Positions 34,780-46,555 of a DNA stretch of 64,000 nucleotides are shown one piece after another; within the stretch, counting starts at the first letter, position 1, and every line of letters starts with the position of its first letter. Location of the stretch: contig NC_058519.1 in NCBI RefSeq assembly GCF_904849725.1, forward strand, positions 359,693,974 to 359,757,973, read 5' to 3'. This DNA comes from Hordeum vulgare subsp. vulgare. Taxonomy: Eukaryota; Streptophyta; Magnoliopsida; Poales; Poaceae. Below the pieces are notes generated by a model that was given only the letters and a program-made list of their open reading frames with translations, was not told where the DNA came from and ran no database searches. The position numbers and the translations under genes were made by a program.

Positions 34780-36480
34780 TTGGTAGATGACAATGGAGTA
34801 GATAGGAGAGTGTCGACGAAGGCTTCTGTAGATGTCCGTGGAGGTGGAGGTGTAGACACTAGAGGTGTAGGAGCAGGAGCTGAAGGTGTTGAAGCTTGAG
34901 CAGATGAAGATGGTCTTTCTTACAGAACTAGCACAGCTGTTGACCTAGACTGGGTCATGAACCGGGTAGTACTAGGAAGACTCGACTCTTCATCATCACT
35001 GCTGGAGCGGGATATATGCACTAAATCAAGTTCATGTTGGAGCTGCTCAGTAGTGGTAGTCAACTCCGTTACCTTAACATCCAGGTCATGGAATTTTGTT
35101 TCCACGATCCTCTCGAGGCTCTCAGAAATTTTCTTCTCCATCCCTTGGATGGTGCTGACCTAGAAATACATGTGCCCATCTCTAGTTCCAAGCTGTGGGG
35201 TTGGAGCTGGAGCATTCCTAGGAGCCTCTCAAGTTGTAGCTGAGCTGGAATGGCTTGAGTCCATCACAACTTCATTATCTTCAAACTCTGGCTGAAGTGG
35301 TAGGTGGGGACGATCAAGTAGATATGCATGCTTGCCAATCTTGGCATTGATGATCATCTGAATATATGGAACATATCCACAGGATCTCTTCTAATCTTCA
35401 GCACTCCTCCTAACACTCTCAACTCTCAAGTTCATCACTTTGAACCGGGTGTGGGTGTCTAGATGATGCAGCATGTTGATGGAATAACGTCTAATCATCT
35501 TATTATCTCCTAATTTAGCCATTAGGGTGTATCTCATAATGGTGTTTGTAGTAGGTATCCCTGCTTGCAAGAAATAGATAGAGTCAAACTTGTGCATATG
35601 GACGTACTTATGGGGCACTAGCTTGTACATGTTGGCCATGGAGTTGTGATTCATTTTGGGTTCTCAATACACATCCAAATCTGCTTCTTGTGCCTTTGGA
35701 GCACCAATGATAGTGGCCCACTCATCAATTGTAGGCTCATACCGGTGACCTTCAGTCATCCATACAATCCTTCCATCTGAATAGAAATGAGAGGTGGAAT
35801 AGAATTGTATGATCATCTCATCATTCCATGAAGTCATCTCTTTGCCAAAAAAATCTTCAATATCGATTATGCTGGAGTTTTCTCTCACATGGGGAAAATA
35901 ATGTTCATTGGCCTTGATATATTCCCCAATCGACATATCTCATGTCGTTGACTGCAGGACACTTATCAAGCAACAAAGTCTCATTTAAATCTTGTTGCTC
36001 CTTTGTGTTAAAACAGGGATCAAGAACAGTTCTCCTTCTCACAGCATATGGATCAACTTATCTCCACTTCCTCAGTCCTTGATCTCTTCTCTTTTTCATG
36101 TCCTCACCAGATGGATGAGCACAGTGTGGGATGGCAGATGAGCTCTCAGCTTCATTAGCACAGGGGCATCCTCTTCTTCCTCTGCAGCAAACTCTTTGGA
36201 TGTAGAGACTTTGTTCTTCCCTGCTGCAGGAATGTCCTTGGTAGTCCTCTTGGGAGCTACAGACTTCTTAGCCTTAGGTACTGAAGGCTTGGGGGAAGTC
36301 TTCTTAGGCATAGCACCAGCCATCAGCTTTTTCTTCTTAGGAGGAGGGACCTCAGCTGGAATTTCTTCCTCCTCATCATCAGCAGCTTCTGTTGGGTATT
36401 CATACATTGAGGCTGGCCTTCCAACAACATGGACAATTCTCTTTCTGGCCTCTTCAGACTTGGCTTCTTTGCAAGCCTAG
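34780..36480 (-). pseudogene. env-like / plant-mobile-domain-type ORF of M, broken
   Basis: Minus-strand blocks in order: Lys/Pro-rich (PPPKKKKLMAGAMPKKTSPK, 36407-36096); MSIGEYIKANEHYFPHVREN and RYEPTIDEWATIIGAPKAQE (35936-35664); MANMYKLVPHKYVHMHKFDS and RRYSINMLHHLDTHTRFKVM (35654-35391); then a coiled-coil-like block ELTTTTEQLQHELDLV (35141-34920). Stops and frameshifts lie between blocks. Genes of this sort sit after reverse transcriptase in Sireviruses and are often called envelope-like, but I see no membrane span here. Function unknown. Confidence 0.55.
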
Positions 36481-36506
36481 CTTCTGGAGCTTTTATGTCA
36501 GCAGGT

Positions 36507-36528
36507 GTCATGGTTTTGTCATGGCAGG
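36507..36528 (-). other. leader remnant next to LTR N
   Basis: The minus strand reads CCTGCCATGACAAAACCATGA directly after the LTR end. It looks like the leader bases that normally follow a 5' LTR of this family, cut off after about 22 bases, where sequence of M resumes. Confidence 0.4.
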
Positions 36529-37055
36529 TGTCCTCGTGAAAGGACTTAGTGGTGAAGCCATCGCGACTACGTGACGACTCAAAGGGGTTGATCGGGAAAT
36601 GGGACACGAGTTTACCCAGGTTCGGCCCCTCAGATTGAGGTAAAAGCCTACGTCCTGCTATGTGTGTATTGATGTGGAAATCGATTACAAGGGTGCGGAT
36701 TCGCGTGACCTAGCTCTCGATCGATGTTAACCTAATCCTACCAGCCCTAGAGACTCACCTTTATATACAGGTCGAGGCTCTGGATTTTACAAGAGTCCGG
36801 GTCGCCCTACGATTCGTGACCCGGTATGTCTCTTACTCGTCTTGCCCCTTAAGCAAGGAAACTCCTGGCGACCCTCCTCCTTCATGGGCCGTGAGTTGCC
36901 CTCCTCTTGTCTTGGGCTGCAAACGGCTCTCATGGTATACGCCTTGTGTCTTCTGCTTCATAAGTCATGCCCCATGTTGAATATGGATACTGAGCCGCCA
37001 TTATCTTGACTCTGCTCCCTAGGGCGGGTCTCATGGCGGGATAATATCCCCAACA
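36529..37055 (-). repeat. LTR of element N
   Basis: 527 bp. The minus strand starts TGTTGGGGATATTATCCCGC at 37055 and ends TTTCACGAGGACA at 36529. Internal sense landmarks are the TATA box and GCAGGACGTAGGCTTTTACC, followed by GAACCTGGGTAAACTCGTGT, standard LTR features in this group. The right neighbour (37056-37070) is purine-rich on the minus strand (ATCTAGGGCCTAA), so it can be read as a 3' LTR; the left neighbour looks like a 5' leader. Confidence 0.7.
36760..36770 (-). promoter_or_regulatory. TATA box of N LTR
   Basis: The minus strand reads CTGTATATAAAGG. Confidence 0.5.
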
Positions 37056-37457
37056 TTAGGCCCTAGATTGATTTGAACTTGTTCATGTCAATAAAAATTT
37101 CTTACACGTTTGGCGCCTCAGTCAAAATCCCAACTTGCTCCCAACGGAGAAAGTGCTGGCTTACAAGCTTTCCCTGGTTTTCTGATGTGGAAATTAATGA
37201 CGTTAGCCATTCCAAAATTTCATGGATCTTCATGACGTCATTCCAAACGGCTCTGTTGGTATATCAGCCCGATAATCGAGGCGCCATCGATTCCAAGATT
37301 TATAGTGTCCCCTAGATTCTCGCGCCTGTCGTTTCCATTTACCCCTCAGTCTTTAAATACCAACAGGGGGGTCTCTTTTTTACTTTTACCCTAGCTTCTC
37401 TTCGTCTTCTACCTCGACTCTTCAGTCCGCGACACGCCGCCACTGCGCCTTCCTCCG
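37056..37457 (+). promoter_or_regulatory. probable promoter and 5' leader of antisense gene in N
   Basis: Noncoding, with a candidate TATA-like TTTAAATACC at 37351 followed by a pyrimidine-rich leader (TTCTCTTCGTCTTCTACC). The first ATG of the gene follows at 37458. This is read from composition and position only. Confidence 0.35.
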
Positions 37458-40400
37458 ATGAACACTCCGGTACAAGGGTTTCCCAGCCGCACGTCTCCTA
37501 CTCCGAGCCGAAAACTCATTATGCCTCCGTCGAAGCCATCAGGTTAGGCTTCATCTCCTATAGTAGATCTGCTTAGGTCATCTACCATGGCTTCACCGGA
37601 GCTCTTAGGGTTCGTCGGCCACCATTGATAGCACAAGTTTACCCAATCCCTTTAACAAAAATACCCCCGTTGATAAGTTGCGGAATGGATATGAATCTAA
37701 TGTCACACAAACTTCATAGTATATTTTTTAGGGGAACCTCGTGGACATTAGCTGTCGCCACCACCATACTCCCATGCTATCTGGATCCATTAAATTTTCT
37801 TTTTTCGTACTGCTGGTAGATCCATCTTCCTTTGTGCTTTGATAGAAAACTGTTTATTCAACACTTAGTACAATCCAACATCACGGTTGCCTCATGGACC
37901 ATTGTTGCTCTCTTACAAGGCGGTTTAAATATTTTTGTAACTCGCCATCTTCGTGATTCGCCCTGTATTCAGGCGACTCAAGTATTATGACCTTCTTTGT
38001 TGCCTATTTCTTGAACTCCTCGCTTCTCCCAGCGATTTTCATCTGCTAGTGTAACCCGCCAATCATGGTTATGCAGCTCGTCATGTCGAAACCATCAAAG
38101 TGTGACTGGTTACCTTCAGACATTGGTGCGGCTGCCTTGCAAAGATTCGTGTCAGTGGGGACCTTGTCTCGTAAGGAAGTAATTGGATGGAGAGCCGCTG
38201 CTGGAGAAGTGCGACCTCAACCCGCCGAAGGGGAAGTAGTGGTTTTCGCAGATCAGTTAGAACTAGGCTTCTCTCCTCCCCGTACAAAATTCTTTTGGGG
38301 TGCTCTCAACTTTTTCAACCTTGACCCCCAAGATCTAGGTCCTAATTCAATCAGCAACTTATGTCAGTTTCAAGTCTTTTGTAACACATACCTAGGAATA
38401 GAACCCACTGTTCCCTTATTTAGGGGATTCTTCTATTTAAACCGCCAAACAAAATGGGTTGATGGCCCGAGTTTAGAACTCGGCGGAGTCACAATCCATA
38501 GGCAGCGTGAGATCGGCTGTCGTGCTGTCGCCTTACCCAGCTACCCAAAGGCTGGGGGAAAACCTGGTATTATTGCAAGAATACCGCACTGGCTCAGGAA
38601 AATCCTCTGTCGGGTTTCAGAGAAGAGCGTCTTCCAATGAAGTTCCAACTCCCCGATGCTTTGTCCGAGGAAGAATGAGCCGCACACAAATTTGTTTGGC
38701 CACAACTGAGAGCTTTGAATGCTAACGACTTGACCGGAGTTGACTTAATCCGATGCTTGTTGGAATGGCGCATTATGCCCCTAAGCCGCCGAGATGGACT
38801 GATGTGACATTACAATGGCGATTTAAACAATGCTCATCGCTTCACCAAGGTAATGCTTGACCCTGAAGAAGTCAACAGTCTTGTGAAGAAATCATGTGGT
38901 GAACCTAAAGATGCTTGTTCCAAAATTGGTTTGAACCCATTTTGCGTCATGAATCCGGCTCCTGAGGTAATAAATCCAACCATTACACGCCTTATTTGGT
39001 ATTCCCTTTGTTCTTTGTAGGACTAACTTCCCTTGTTGTATAAAAACTTGCCCTTCTCGAAGCGTAGGCAAGTAAAGCCGTCTGTAAAAAGGGTCAAGAC
39101 TCTTGCGAAGAAGAAGAAGAAGTCCAAGACAGGTGCAGGCGAGTCATCTATTGTAGGCGAGTCAGAAAATATTGAGGAATTGTGTGAGGTAAATGTCTAG
39201 ACCGCCTCTTTGTTGTGCCACATGCTATTCTAATCACTTATTTTATTCTCAGGGAGATGATGTGGAAAGTGATGCCAAAGATGCTGAGGTAATTTCAATA
39301 TCTTCTGACTCAAATATTTCCTTGGAAAGACCTCAAAGGAAGGTTTGTAGGAAAGTCCTTATGAATCATCCAGATGCTCATCTGGATCCTAACTTCTTTT
39401 TGAAAAAGGCTGGGTATACTCCAAAATGCCACACCCGCAGCTTCTAGGTGATCTTATGGCAGCTCTGCGTGAGAAAACATCTGGCCGCAAACATCGAACT
39501 AAGGTGCCTTCTTTTTCCTTATCAAATATACTATCAATTTTCTCAAGCTCACCAAAATTTTCCATTGTAATAGGTGTCTCCTCCTTCATCTGGCGACCCA
39601 GCATCCTCAAAATTAGCACCCCTTGTTCGTCTCGCATGGTATGTTACTAGTTGTTTTATCAACACTTGCTTCAATACTTCACACGTCGTTCACATGGCAT
39701 CATATGTACCTTGACCATTCATTTTTTTAGAGCTCAGGCAAAGAAACAGAAAACCGGCGGGTCAGCTCCAAACATTGAAATGCCTGAAGTGGAAGAAATA
39801 GATGCTCCTACCCATGACATTCCGGCTGAAACGGCTGGAACTTATACTGAACCTCCATAGAGAACTGCTATGGATAACATCCCTGATATTCAAGCCAATC
39901 CATGAAAAACTGATGATGTGATCATGGATCTGAGTCACAAAGAAGATCTCAACCCGTCAAACCCCCTGAAGTCATCAAAAGACACAACGTTCGACGAAGA
40001 TGTTGTTCTCATTACTGGGACGGGTCACACGACGCCCATCCGTAATGTGTTGGCTAAGCATACTGTCGGGGACGTCTTAACCAAGATAGCCAAAGGGAAA
40101 GCTACACTTGAGCTTCCCAATATCAAGAATCTGAACTTTGAAGAGTTGCACACGGATATCTAAACCGCCTTTCCATGAGCCGAGACCTTGAAGTTGGCCT
40201 GGTAAACATGATGAAGAAAAGGTACGAGGTATGGTGTCGTGTCATTAATTACCCCATATAACCCTGTGTAGCCCCCAAGGGCTAGGTTATCTTCTTGAAG
40301 ATGAGCCGGGTCTTATGTAATAATTTTGAGAACTTCAACCTGTAGCCCCCAAGGGTCGGGTCATCTTCTTGAAGATGAGCCGGGTCTTGCTTAATAATCT

Positions 40401-41589
40401 TGAAAACTTCTACCTGTAGCCCCCAAGGACCGGGTCATCTTCTTGAAGATGAGTCGGGTCTTATTTATTAACTTTAAGAAAACAAGCACATTAGCCCCCA
40501 AGTGTCAAGTGATTGCTTGTAATCTGCTTGAGACTTGATATCATTCGATCAATTCGATCAAGTGGCAACAAGGTAACTGATCCATCCTGCTTGATTTTGT
40601 AGGAGACTATAATTCAAGTTGACACATCCTTAAGTGGGATGAAAAAGAGTTTGAGACGTCAACAAGACGCCAGGGCTGCAGCGGAAGAACAACTTTGAGC
40701 CACTTTGGCAGAACTTGAAAAGGCCAAGGCGGAGCACCTGCTGTACAAAGAGTCAACTGAAGCTAAAAAAGCCGCCTTGGGGAAACATGCTAAAAACGCC
40801 GAGGCTCAGCTGAAACAAGTCACAGAAGAATTAACTCGTCTTCGTCTACACATCTCCAATATGACCAATGCTATCTTTGGTGAGTCCTTTAAATAGTGCA
40901 TATGATAATCATCATAAAGGACGCAAGGTGCCAGGCGACTTATGCTTCATTTTCTCCTTGCAGGCCCTCGATCCGCCAACCTTCAGGATGACTCTGTGCT
41001 GAAGCTAAAGGCAATATATAACCTAACAGAACAACTCTATGTTGGCGGCTTACTCACCGTCAAAGTTGAATGGGTTGAAAAAGACTCGTTGAAATATATC
41101 AAGGACATGCTAAGGTGACTTTCAACCATACCCAATCATATAGTTGAGATAAGGAAATCATCCGCACGGAAAGGCCTAATCACAACTATGAGCCAGTGTC
41201 TAGCCTATGCTCCAGAGCTCAAGCTGAATGAAATTGTCGGCGGGTTCCCTGAGTACAAGGATGACAGCTCAGAGTTCACGCAAGAAGACTACGCCCAATG
41301 CGTAAAGAATGTTTGTCATGCGGCAAGCCGACTTTCCGGGAGTCTTGACCTGTCAAACTATCAATTGGCTAATGATGATAACTATAAGCAGATGGCCTCT
41401 CCAAGTTTTGCACCAATGGATTTGACTCCTCGGTGTCGTAAACATCTTTTTGCCTCTGATGCTGACCCGTCAACCATCTTGACAAAGGAAACTGAATTTC
41501 ATGCTTTAATCAATTGCACCTGGGATGTGTACAACTTCCATATCCAAGACCCCGAAAACTCGGCACAGGGTGACTCCGAGGCGGCTTAG
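37458..41589 (+). pseudogene. spliced retroelement-associated gene (putative gypsy-type transposon domain), element N
   Basis: A plus-strand multi-exon gene. The main exon (about 38050-38969) begins VMSKPSKCDWLPSDIGAAAL and holds IGWRAAAGEVRPQPAEGEVV, FNLDPQDLGPNSISNLCQFQ and FYLNRQTKWVDGPSLELGGV. These match what I recall of the plant putative gypsy-type transposon family (Pfam PF04195), function unknown. A one-base deletion near 38541 and stops near 38677 and 38803 break it. Probable introns (GT..AG): about 38970-39020 and 39190-39252. Later exons: Lys-rich (39021-39189), acidic (39253-39445), a coiled coil (40603-40880, ELEKAKAEHLLYKESTEAKK) and a C-terminal block (40963-41589). It is antisense to LTR N, as in Tat-lineage elements that carry an antisense gene. 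Confidence 0.6.
40267..40488. repeat. 74 bp tandem repeat, three copies
   Basis: Units start at 40267, 40341 and 40415 with TGTAGCCCCCAAGG and contain CTTCTTGAAGATGAG, itself a short palindrome. The array lies in a presumed intron of the N gene. The TAGCCCCCAAG phrase recurs singly at 40491 and 42350. Confidence 0.9.
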
Positions 41590-42419
41590 ATGTGACGACC
41601 CTCGGGACTTCAACCTGAAGAATAAAGACTAAACTCGTAGGGAACATGCCACCGGGTTAATATAAAAAAATTGGCCTTTACGAGCCATGTAATTTTCCTT
41701 TGAGTATACTTAAACTGCTATGTTTGCACAATACCTTTATGGATGCTGAAGCTTTTGGCATTACCTTTTAATATAAGCCCCCCTTCTGAGCTAGATTGCC
41801 TTTCAATTTGGATTTCCCCTTTATGAGGAAATGGACTTCACAGTCGCCATGCTTTGCATGAGGCGGTAAGAATATTGAATCCTTCCCTAAAACAGATAAC
41901 ACCATATAGGGTATTGAATTGTTATAAATAAGCCGGCTCAGTGAGTCATGACGGGTAGATAGGCTTGCAAGGCTCTAGTCATACCCTAAGAGGTTTTCAG
42001 ACTCGCTGATCAGGCAAAGTCAAGCTTCAGTGAAGTGGGTTCAATGAACCCATGGTTTGTCTATTTTCCATAATGCTCGCTCTCCCAAGCACCTCAATGT
42101 TTTAAAGTTGGAAGTTTAGGGTCCAATATTGGATTAACTCGCCAAGAGTACACGGAGTTTATGGGTGAGTCGCAAAACATACAGTCCAGTATAACCATTG
42201 TAATGCGTTAATTTTTCGCTAGCCAAGAGGGTAGTAAAGGCGGGACTCAATGAGTCAGAAGCCACCAAGTGACCTATGATTAAGGAAAAACGGGCATAGG
42301 ATAGCAGAAGACAATGCTATTACTGCTAAACGACCTGGGGACTAGTAGCCCCCAAGTAAGCCGGTTTTTATCGTTCATGACCATACATTGGCGCCTATGT
42401 TTGAACCATACATCATGGT
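41590..42419 (+). other. 3' flank of the N gene
   Basis: About 0.83 kb with no protein. It has AT-rich stretches possibly serving as 3' untranslated sequence, and the repeated TAGCCCCCAAGTAAGCCGG phrase near 42348. It ends at the LTR of P; the candidate duplication for P here is ATGGT (42415-42419), unpaired. Confidence 0.4.
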
Positions 42420-45019
42420 TGTGACGCCCTCGGTTTAATCGTACGCTAATCATACATGCAAATGCGTACGATCAAACTCAAGGACTCATGGGAAGATATC
42501 AAAACACAACACTAGACACAAATAAAACAACATCGGCTTCATATTACAAGCCAGGGGCCTCGAGGGCTAGAATATGGAAGCTCGATAAACACACGAGTCA
42601 GCGGAAGCAACAATATCTGAGTACAGAGATAAAACATGGGGTGCTTTAGAGAAGGCTAGCACAAAAGATACAATGATCGAATGAGGCGAGGCCTCCTGCC
42701 TAGGAACCTCCTAACTACTCCTGATCACCAGCGGCCTCCACGTAGTAGTAGGCACCGTCAGGGTAGCAGTCGTCATCGGCGGGGACCTCCATCTCCTGGG
42801 CTCCATCATCTAGTCACAGCAAATGGATCAAGGGGACAAAGGGGGAGCAAAGAAGCGGTGAGTACTCATCTAAAGTACTCGCAAATCTTTCATCAGAACT
42901 ATTCTAAGTATGCATTAGTATCAAAGAAGGGGGAGTTATATGTGGACTGACTGCAGCAATGCGAGAATAGAGAGGGAAGGCCTAGTCCTATCGAAGACTA
43001 GCATCTTCAGGGTCTTGCAGCAATAGACGAGAGTAGAACAGGGGGGTAACACAATTAATACTCATATTGTTGCAGCAATATTAAAGTGAGGTCACGCCCA
43101 GAGATCCTCCCTCGACTCCCTGCGAGGAAGCAATCCCGAGGCAACTAATTCCAGTTAAGTAACAATTGTAGTTGTATAAGATCAGGGCACAACTCCAAGT
43201 CGTCCTGTAACCGTGGACACGACTATTCGAATAGTTAATTTTCATCCCTCCACGGGTGCACCACATGTCCCGTCACGCTCGATAACACTCTGGTCGGACA
43301 CATTTTCGGGGTCCTGCCCGGCCTCGGAATATCGACACGTCGCAGCCCCACCTAAGACTAATCAGAGAGGCTAGCCTGCCGGTCTAAATCCTAAGCGCAA
43401 AGGGTTCATGGGCCCAGTTCCCCTCCGCGATCCTACACGATAAGAGGGAGGCCGATGTCAGTCCTAGCATCCCTTAATCACAAGCGTGATGCATATCGGG
43501 ACCACTCGGGCGCGCGCCACTACGTTGCTGACATCTGAAAAGCTTCGGCTGATACCGCGACGCCAAGTACCCATAATTCTTCCCGCGTAGCCGGTTAGTG
43601 CGAAAAGGTCTCCGACCAACCCAGATCAAATACCCAAATCCATTAACATTTTAATTAGGCCATCGACACAATCTCGTGAGAATCCACCCGTATTAACAAC
43701 TAATCACCAATGATCCTAGTAACATGATCGAGTAATTGTGTGGTTGTAACATCGAGGGGAATCTGAGGTATCACCCTCGTTGGATTCCGAACGATGTATC
43801 TTTCAAGGTGGGCTTAGAGGAATCACCCTCGAGTGTCCCACACTTGAGGGGTTGCACAACAGAGGCGTCATCGGGAATGGTGAAAGAGGAATCACCCTCG
43901 ATAAGCACGACCGACTAGCTATACTACAGAGATATCTTCAGGAGTACTTAGCGAGGTGTCACCCACGGTACTCCATAGTATCTCTGTAGCGTCGTACAAC
44001 TAAGGGGGGTGCGTGTGACTTGTCGGGTCTGGCTCGTCGATCAGGGATTGAGATTTGAAAGCAAGCGGGGCAACTGGACTACGAGGTCAGAGGGGATGAC
44101 TGCTCCACCTATACTAAGAAGATTTAAAGGTACAGTACTGGAAGTAGCAGTTCATCAAAAACAGGCTATGCATGAGATATAGGAGCTAACTACAACAGTA
44201 GCAAAATACTAATGCAAGCAGTAGGAAGAAAGACATAGGCGATATAGGAATGATCAAGGGGGGTTTGCTTGCCTTGCTGCTCTACGGCAAAGGACTGATC
44301 GGGAGGGTCATAGATGTACCCAGCAGTAGCGTCAGTCTCGGGGTCTACCGGTAAGAAGAGGGGAAAGAAACAATAAATAATAGCAACAAATGCGACACGA
44401 TGCATGACATGGCAAGATGCACGCTAGACATGAGCTAACGCAGCAACATCCGTCATAGATGGGTCGGAAGAATATTTGACGATATTTTCTGTGTCTCGGG
44501 CTACTACCGGTCAAACAGGAAACGATGGAAATGTTCCATGTTTGCTATGCTAGGGACGCGTGACACACGAATGGACCGTGTATCCGGGTTCGTCTCGTTC
44601 TGCTGATCAACTTTCATGTTGAAAATATTTTGATCTGACTTACAGATTAATTAATATTAATTTTTAAAGTTTTATTCAAGAATTAGGAATTAAAAATAGA
44701 TTTAACTAATTTAATTAAATGCTATTATGACATCAGCATGATGTCACACTGACATCAAGAGTTGACTAGCCAACTGACTAGTGGGTCCCATGTGTCATAG
44801 ACACAAGTTTTTAATTAAGATTAAATAGTAGTTAATCAGATTAATTTAGTGGGGGACCCACGTGCCATACTCTAATTATTCTAATTACCCAATTAATTAA
44901 TTAATATATTTATTTATTTATTTAATAAAAAACATATTTTAATTTTTACTTTTCTCAAAAGAGGGTGTGGGGCCTCCCTGTCATAGACAGCGGGGTGGGT
45001 TGGCCCCACCGATAAGTGG

Positions 45020-45165
45020 CTTAAGCCACATACACATTTTACCTACATACACATATTCATACAATTAACGTATTCCTCCACATACCTACATACATAAATA
45101 CATACATAGGTACATCTCATACATAAAAAATATGTACAGCATCTAATACATACATACATACGTCT
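45020..45165. repeat. ACATACAT-rich simple sequence
   Basis: Imperfect CATA/CATACA repeats within LTR P. Confidence 0.75.
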
Positions 45166-46097
45166 TTTTGTATTTTTCCTTTTTTCTCTTTTCTCATCTC
45201 ATCTCCTAACTCTGTGTGTTAACAGAGACTCTCAAACTCTCAACCTCACAGGGAGAGAGGAACATCTCCAACCTCGCCTACTCGAACCTAACGGCGTCGG
45301 AACGGAGCGTCGTTTGTCGGAATGGAAGCGGGACGGCACGAGGAAGGAGACGGTGGGAGGAGCCTGAAGAGGGGCTCACCAGCGTTGACAATAGGGCCCG
45401 GTGAAGCCGGAGTTCTCGGGAGGCGAAGGAGATGGCGAGGAGGAGGACAAGGCGGTGACGGTGGTGGTGCGGTTTCGGTGAGGATGGTGCCGGCGAGGAG
45501 AGTCGGCTGGAGGGTCGCCGAGAGGGGCCCCGGTGAGGAGGCCCCCCCGGGGATGGAACCGCCGACGGGGAGGGGCTTGGCCAGGGAGCAGGAGGCCCGT
45601 GAGGGAGGCTGGCCGACGGGAGGAACCGAGGGGGGGCTCGGTCTCGGTGGGGGCTCTCGGCTGGGTGAGAGTAGGGAGGCCGATGGGGCTGGGGCTCCCG
45701 GTGGGGTGGGGATCTGGGGCGAGGGAGCGGAGTCATGCGGGATGGCAGGGGACTCGAGGTGGATCTGGGGGCCGACGGGGGTGTCTGGGAGGGAGAGGAG
45801 CCGAGGGGAGGGTGGGGGCTGTCAGTTGGGCTCCCCTCGTGGGGAGAGAAGGGAGAGACCGAGAGGAGGTTTGGTGGGGCGAGTGGGAGGACCGAGAGGC
45901 TGGGCTCGGTCGCGTGGGGGTTAACGGTAGGTAGGGTTTGGTGGGGGGTTTGGGTGTCGTGGGGGTGAGCTGGCGGCGGCCAGGGGGAGGGTTCTGCCGA
46001 CTAGGGTTTGCCCTCCCTGGGGGGCTTTATACCCCAGGGATGGTGGGCCGAAACAGGGGTGGCCTCGTAGGCCCAATTCGGCAAGGGGGTTCTTTTC

Positions 46098-46160
46098 ATT
46101 TATTTTTCTTTTTCTTTTTTTTCTTCTTCTTCTTATTATTATTATTATTATTATTTATAC
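46098..46160. repeat. (TTC)n/(TTA)n microsatellite
   Basis: A T-rich run with CTT units, then about 8 ATT units, near the sense start of LTR P. Confidence 0.85.
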
Positions 46161-46521
46161 TATGCTTTTTATTATTTAATTTTATTTACTTTCTTTTACA
46201 ATTTATTATATATAATTTTAATACTTTCTTTTATTTATTTTATTTAAAGCTCCTGTTTTTAAATATATAGAGATTTCCAGAAATTTCAAAAGTGCCCGAT
46301 TCGCATTTATAACTTATTAGGAAATTGTAATAACTCCCCGATGTTTTTATTTTGACAACATAAAACCTTTCTCGTTTGACTTTATCTTGTAGCTTCGAAT
46401 TTTGATTAGGTTTTAACTAACACGAGATCATTGATATAATCCACGGTGACGTCGCATCATTAGGCGGGATTACTGTCGCTTAATTACAATCATCACTGTA
46501 GCAGAAGTCGAGGATGTCACA

Positions 46522-46534
46522 ATTCTCCCGTACT
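46522..46534 (-). other. polypurine tract, element P
   Basis: The minus strand reads GTACGGGAGAATT just before the LTR start. The Q counterpart (GAGTGGGGGTGAGT) is at 54724-54737. Confidence 0.6.
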
Positions 46535-46555
46535 AACAAGAATTCTCGTCCCGAA

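Larger units (their letters stand above)
32860..36506 (-). mobile_element. Element M: Sirevirus-like (Copia) fragment
   Basis: Minus-strand 3' end of an element: accessory ORF (about 36480-34780), polypurine tract (34704-34718) and LTR 32860-34703. The copia core (gag, integrase, reverse transcriptase) is absent; the fragment is cut near 36506, where leader-like bases of element N begin. Family assignment rests on recalled features of Triticeae Sireviruses. Confidence 0.65.
42420..46521 (-). repeat. 3' LTR of element P, 4.1 kb
   Basis: The plus strand begins TGTGACGCCCTCGGTTTAAT and ends GAGGATGTCACA, so the ends form the inverted repeat TGTGAC/GTCACA. The LTR at 51395-54723 has the same order of landmarks (TATTCGAATAG block; TTATGACATCA block; GC-rich block; T-rich end) but is strongly diverged, so the two are related families, not a pair. 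It holds CATA-type repeats near 45040-45160, a G-rich segment 45320-45990 with long artefactual frames, and a T-rich (TTC/TTA)n tract. Confidence 0.8.

Noticed and set aside
45278..45924. Long overlapping open frames on both strands (up to 200 codons)
   Set aside because: They lie inside the LTR of P in a G-rich segment; the predicted residues are mostly Gly/Arg/Glu or Pro/Ser with no domain.
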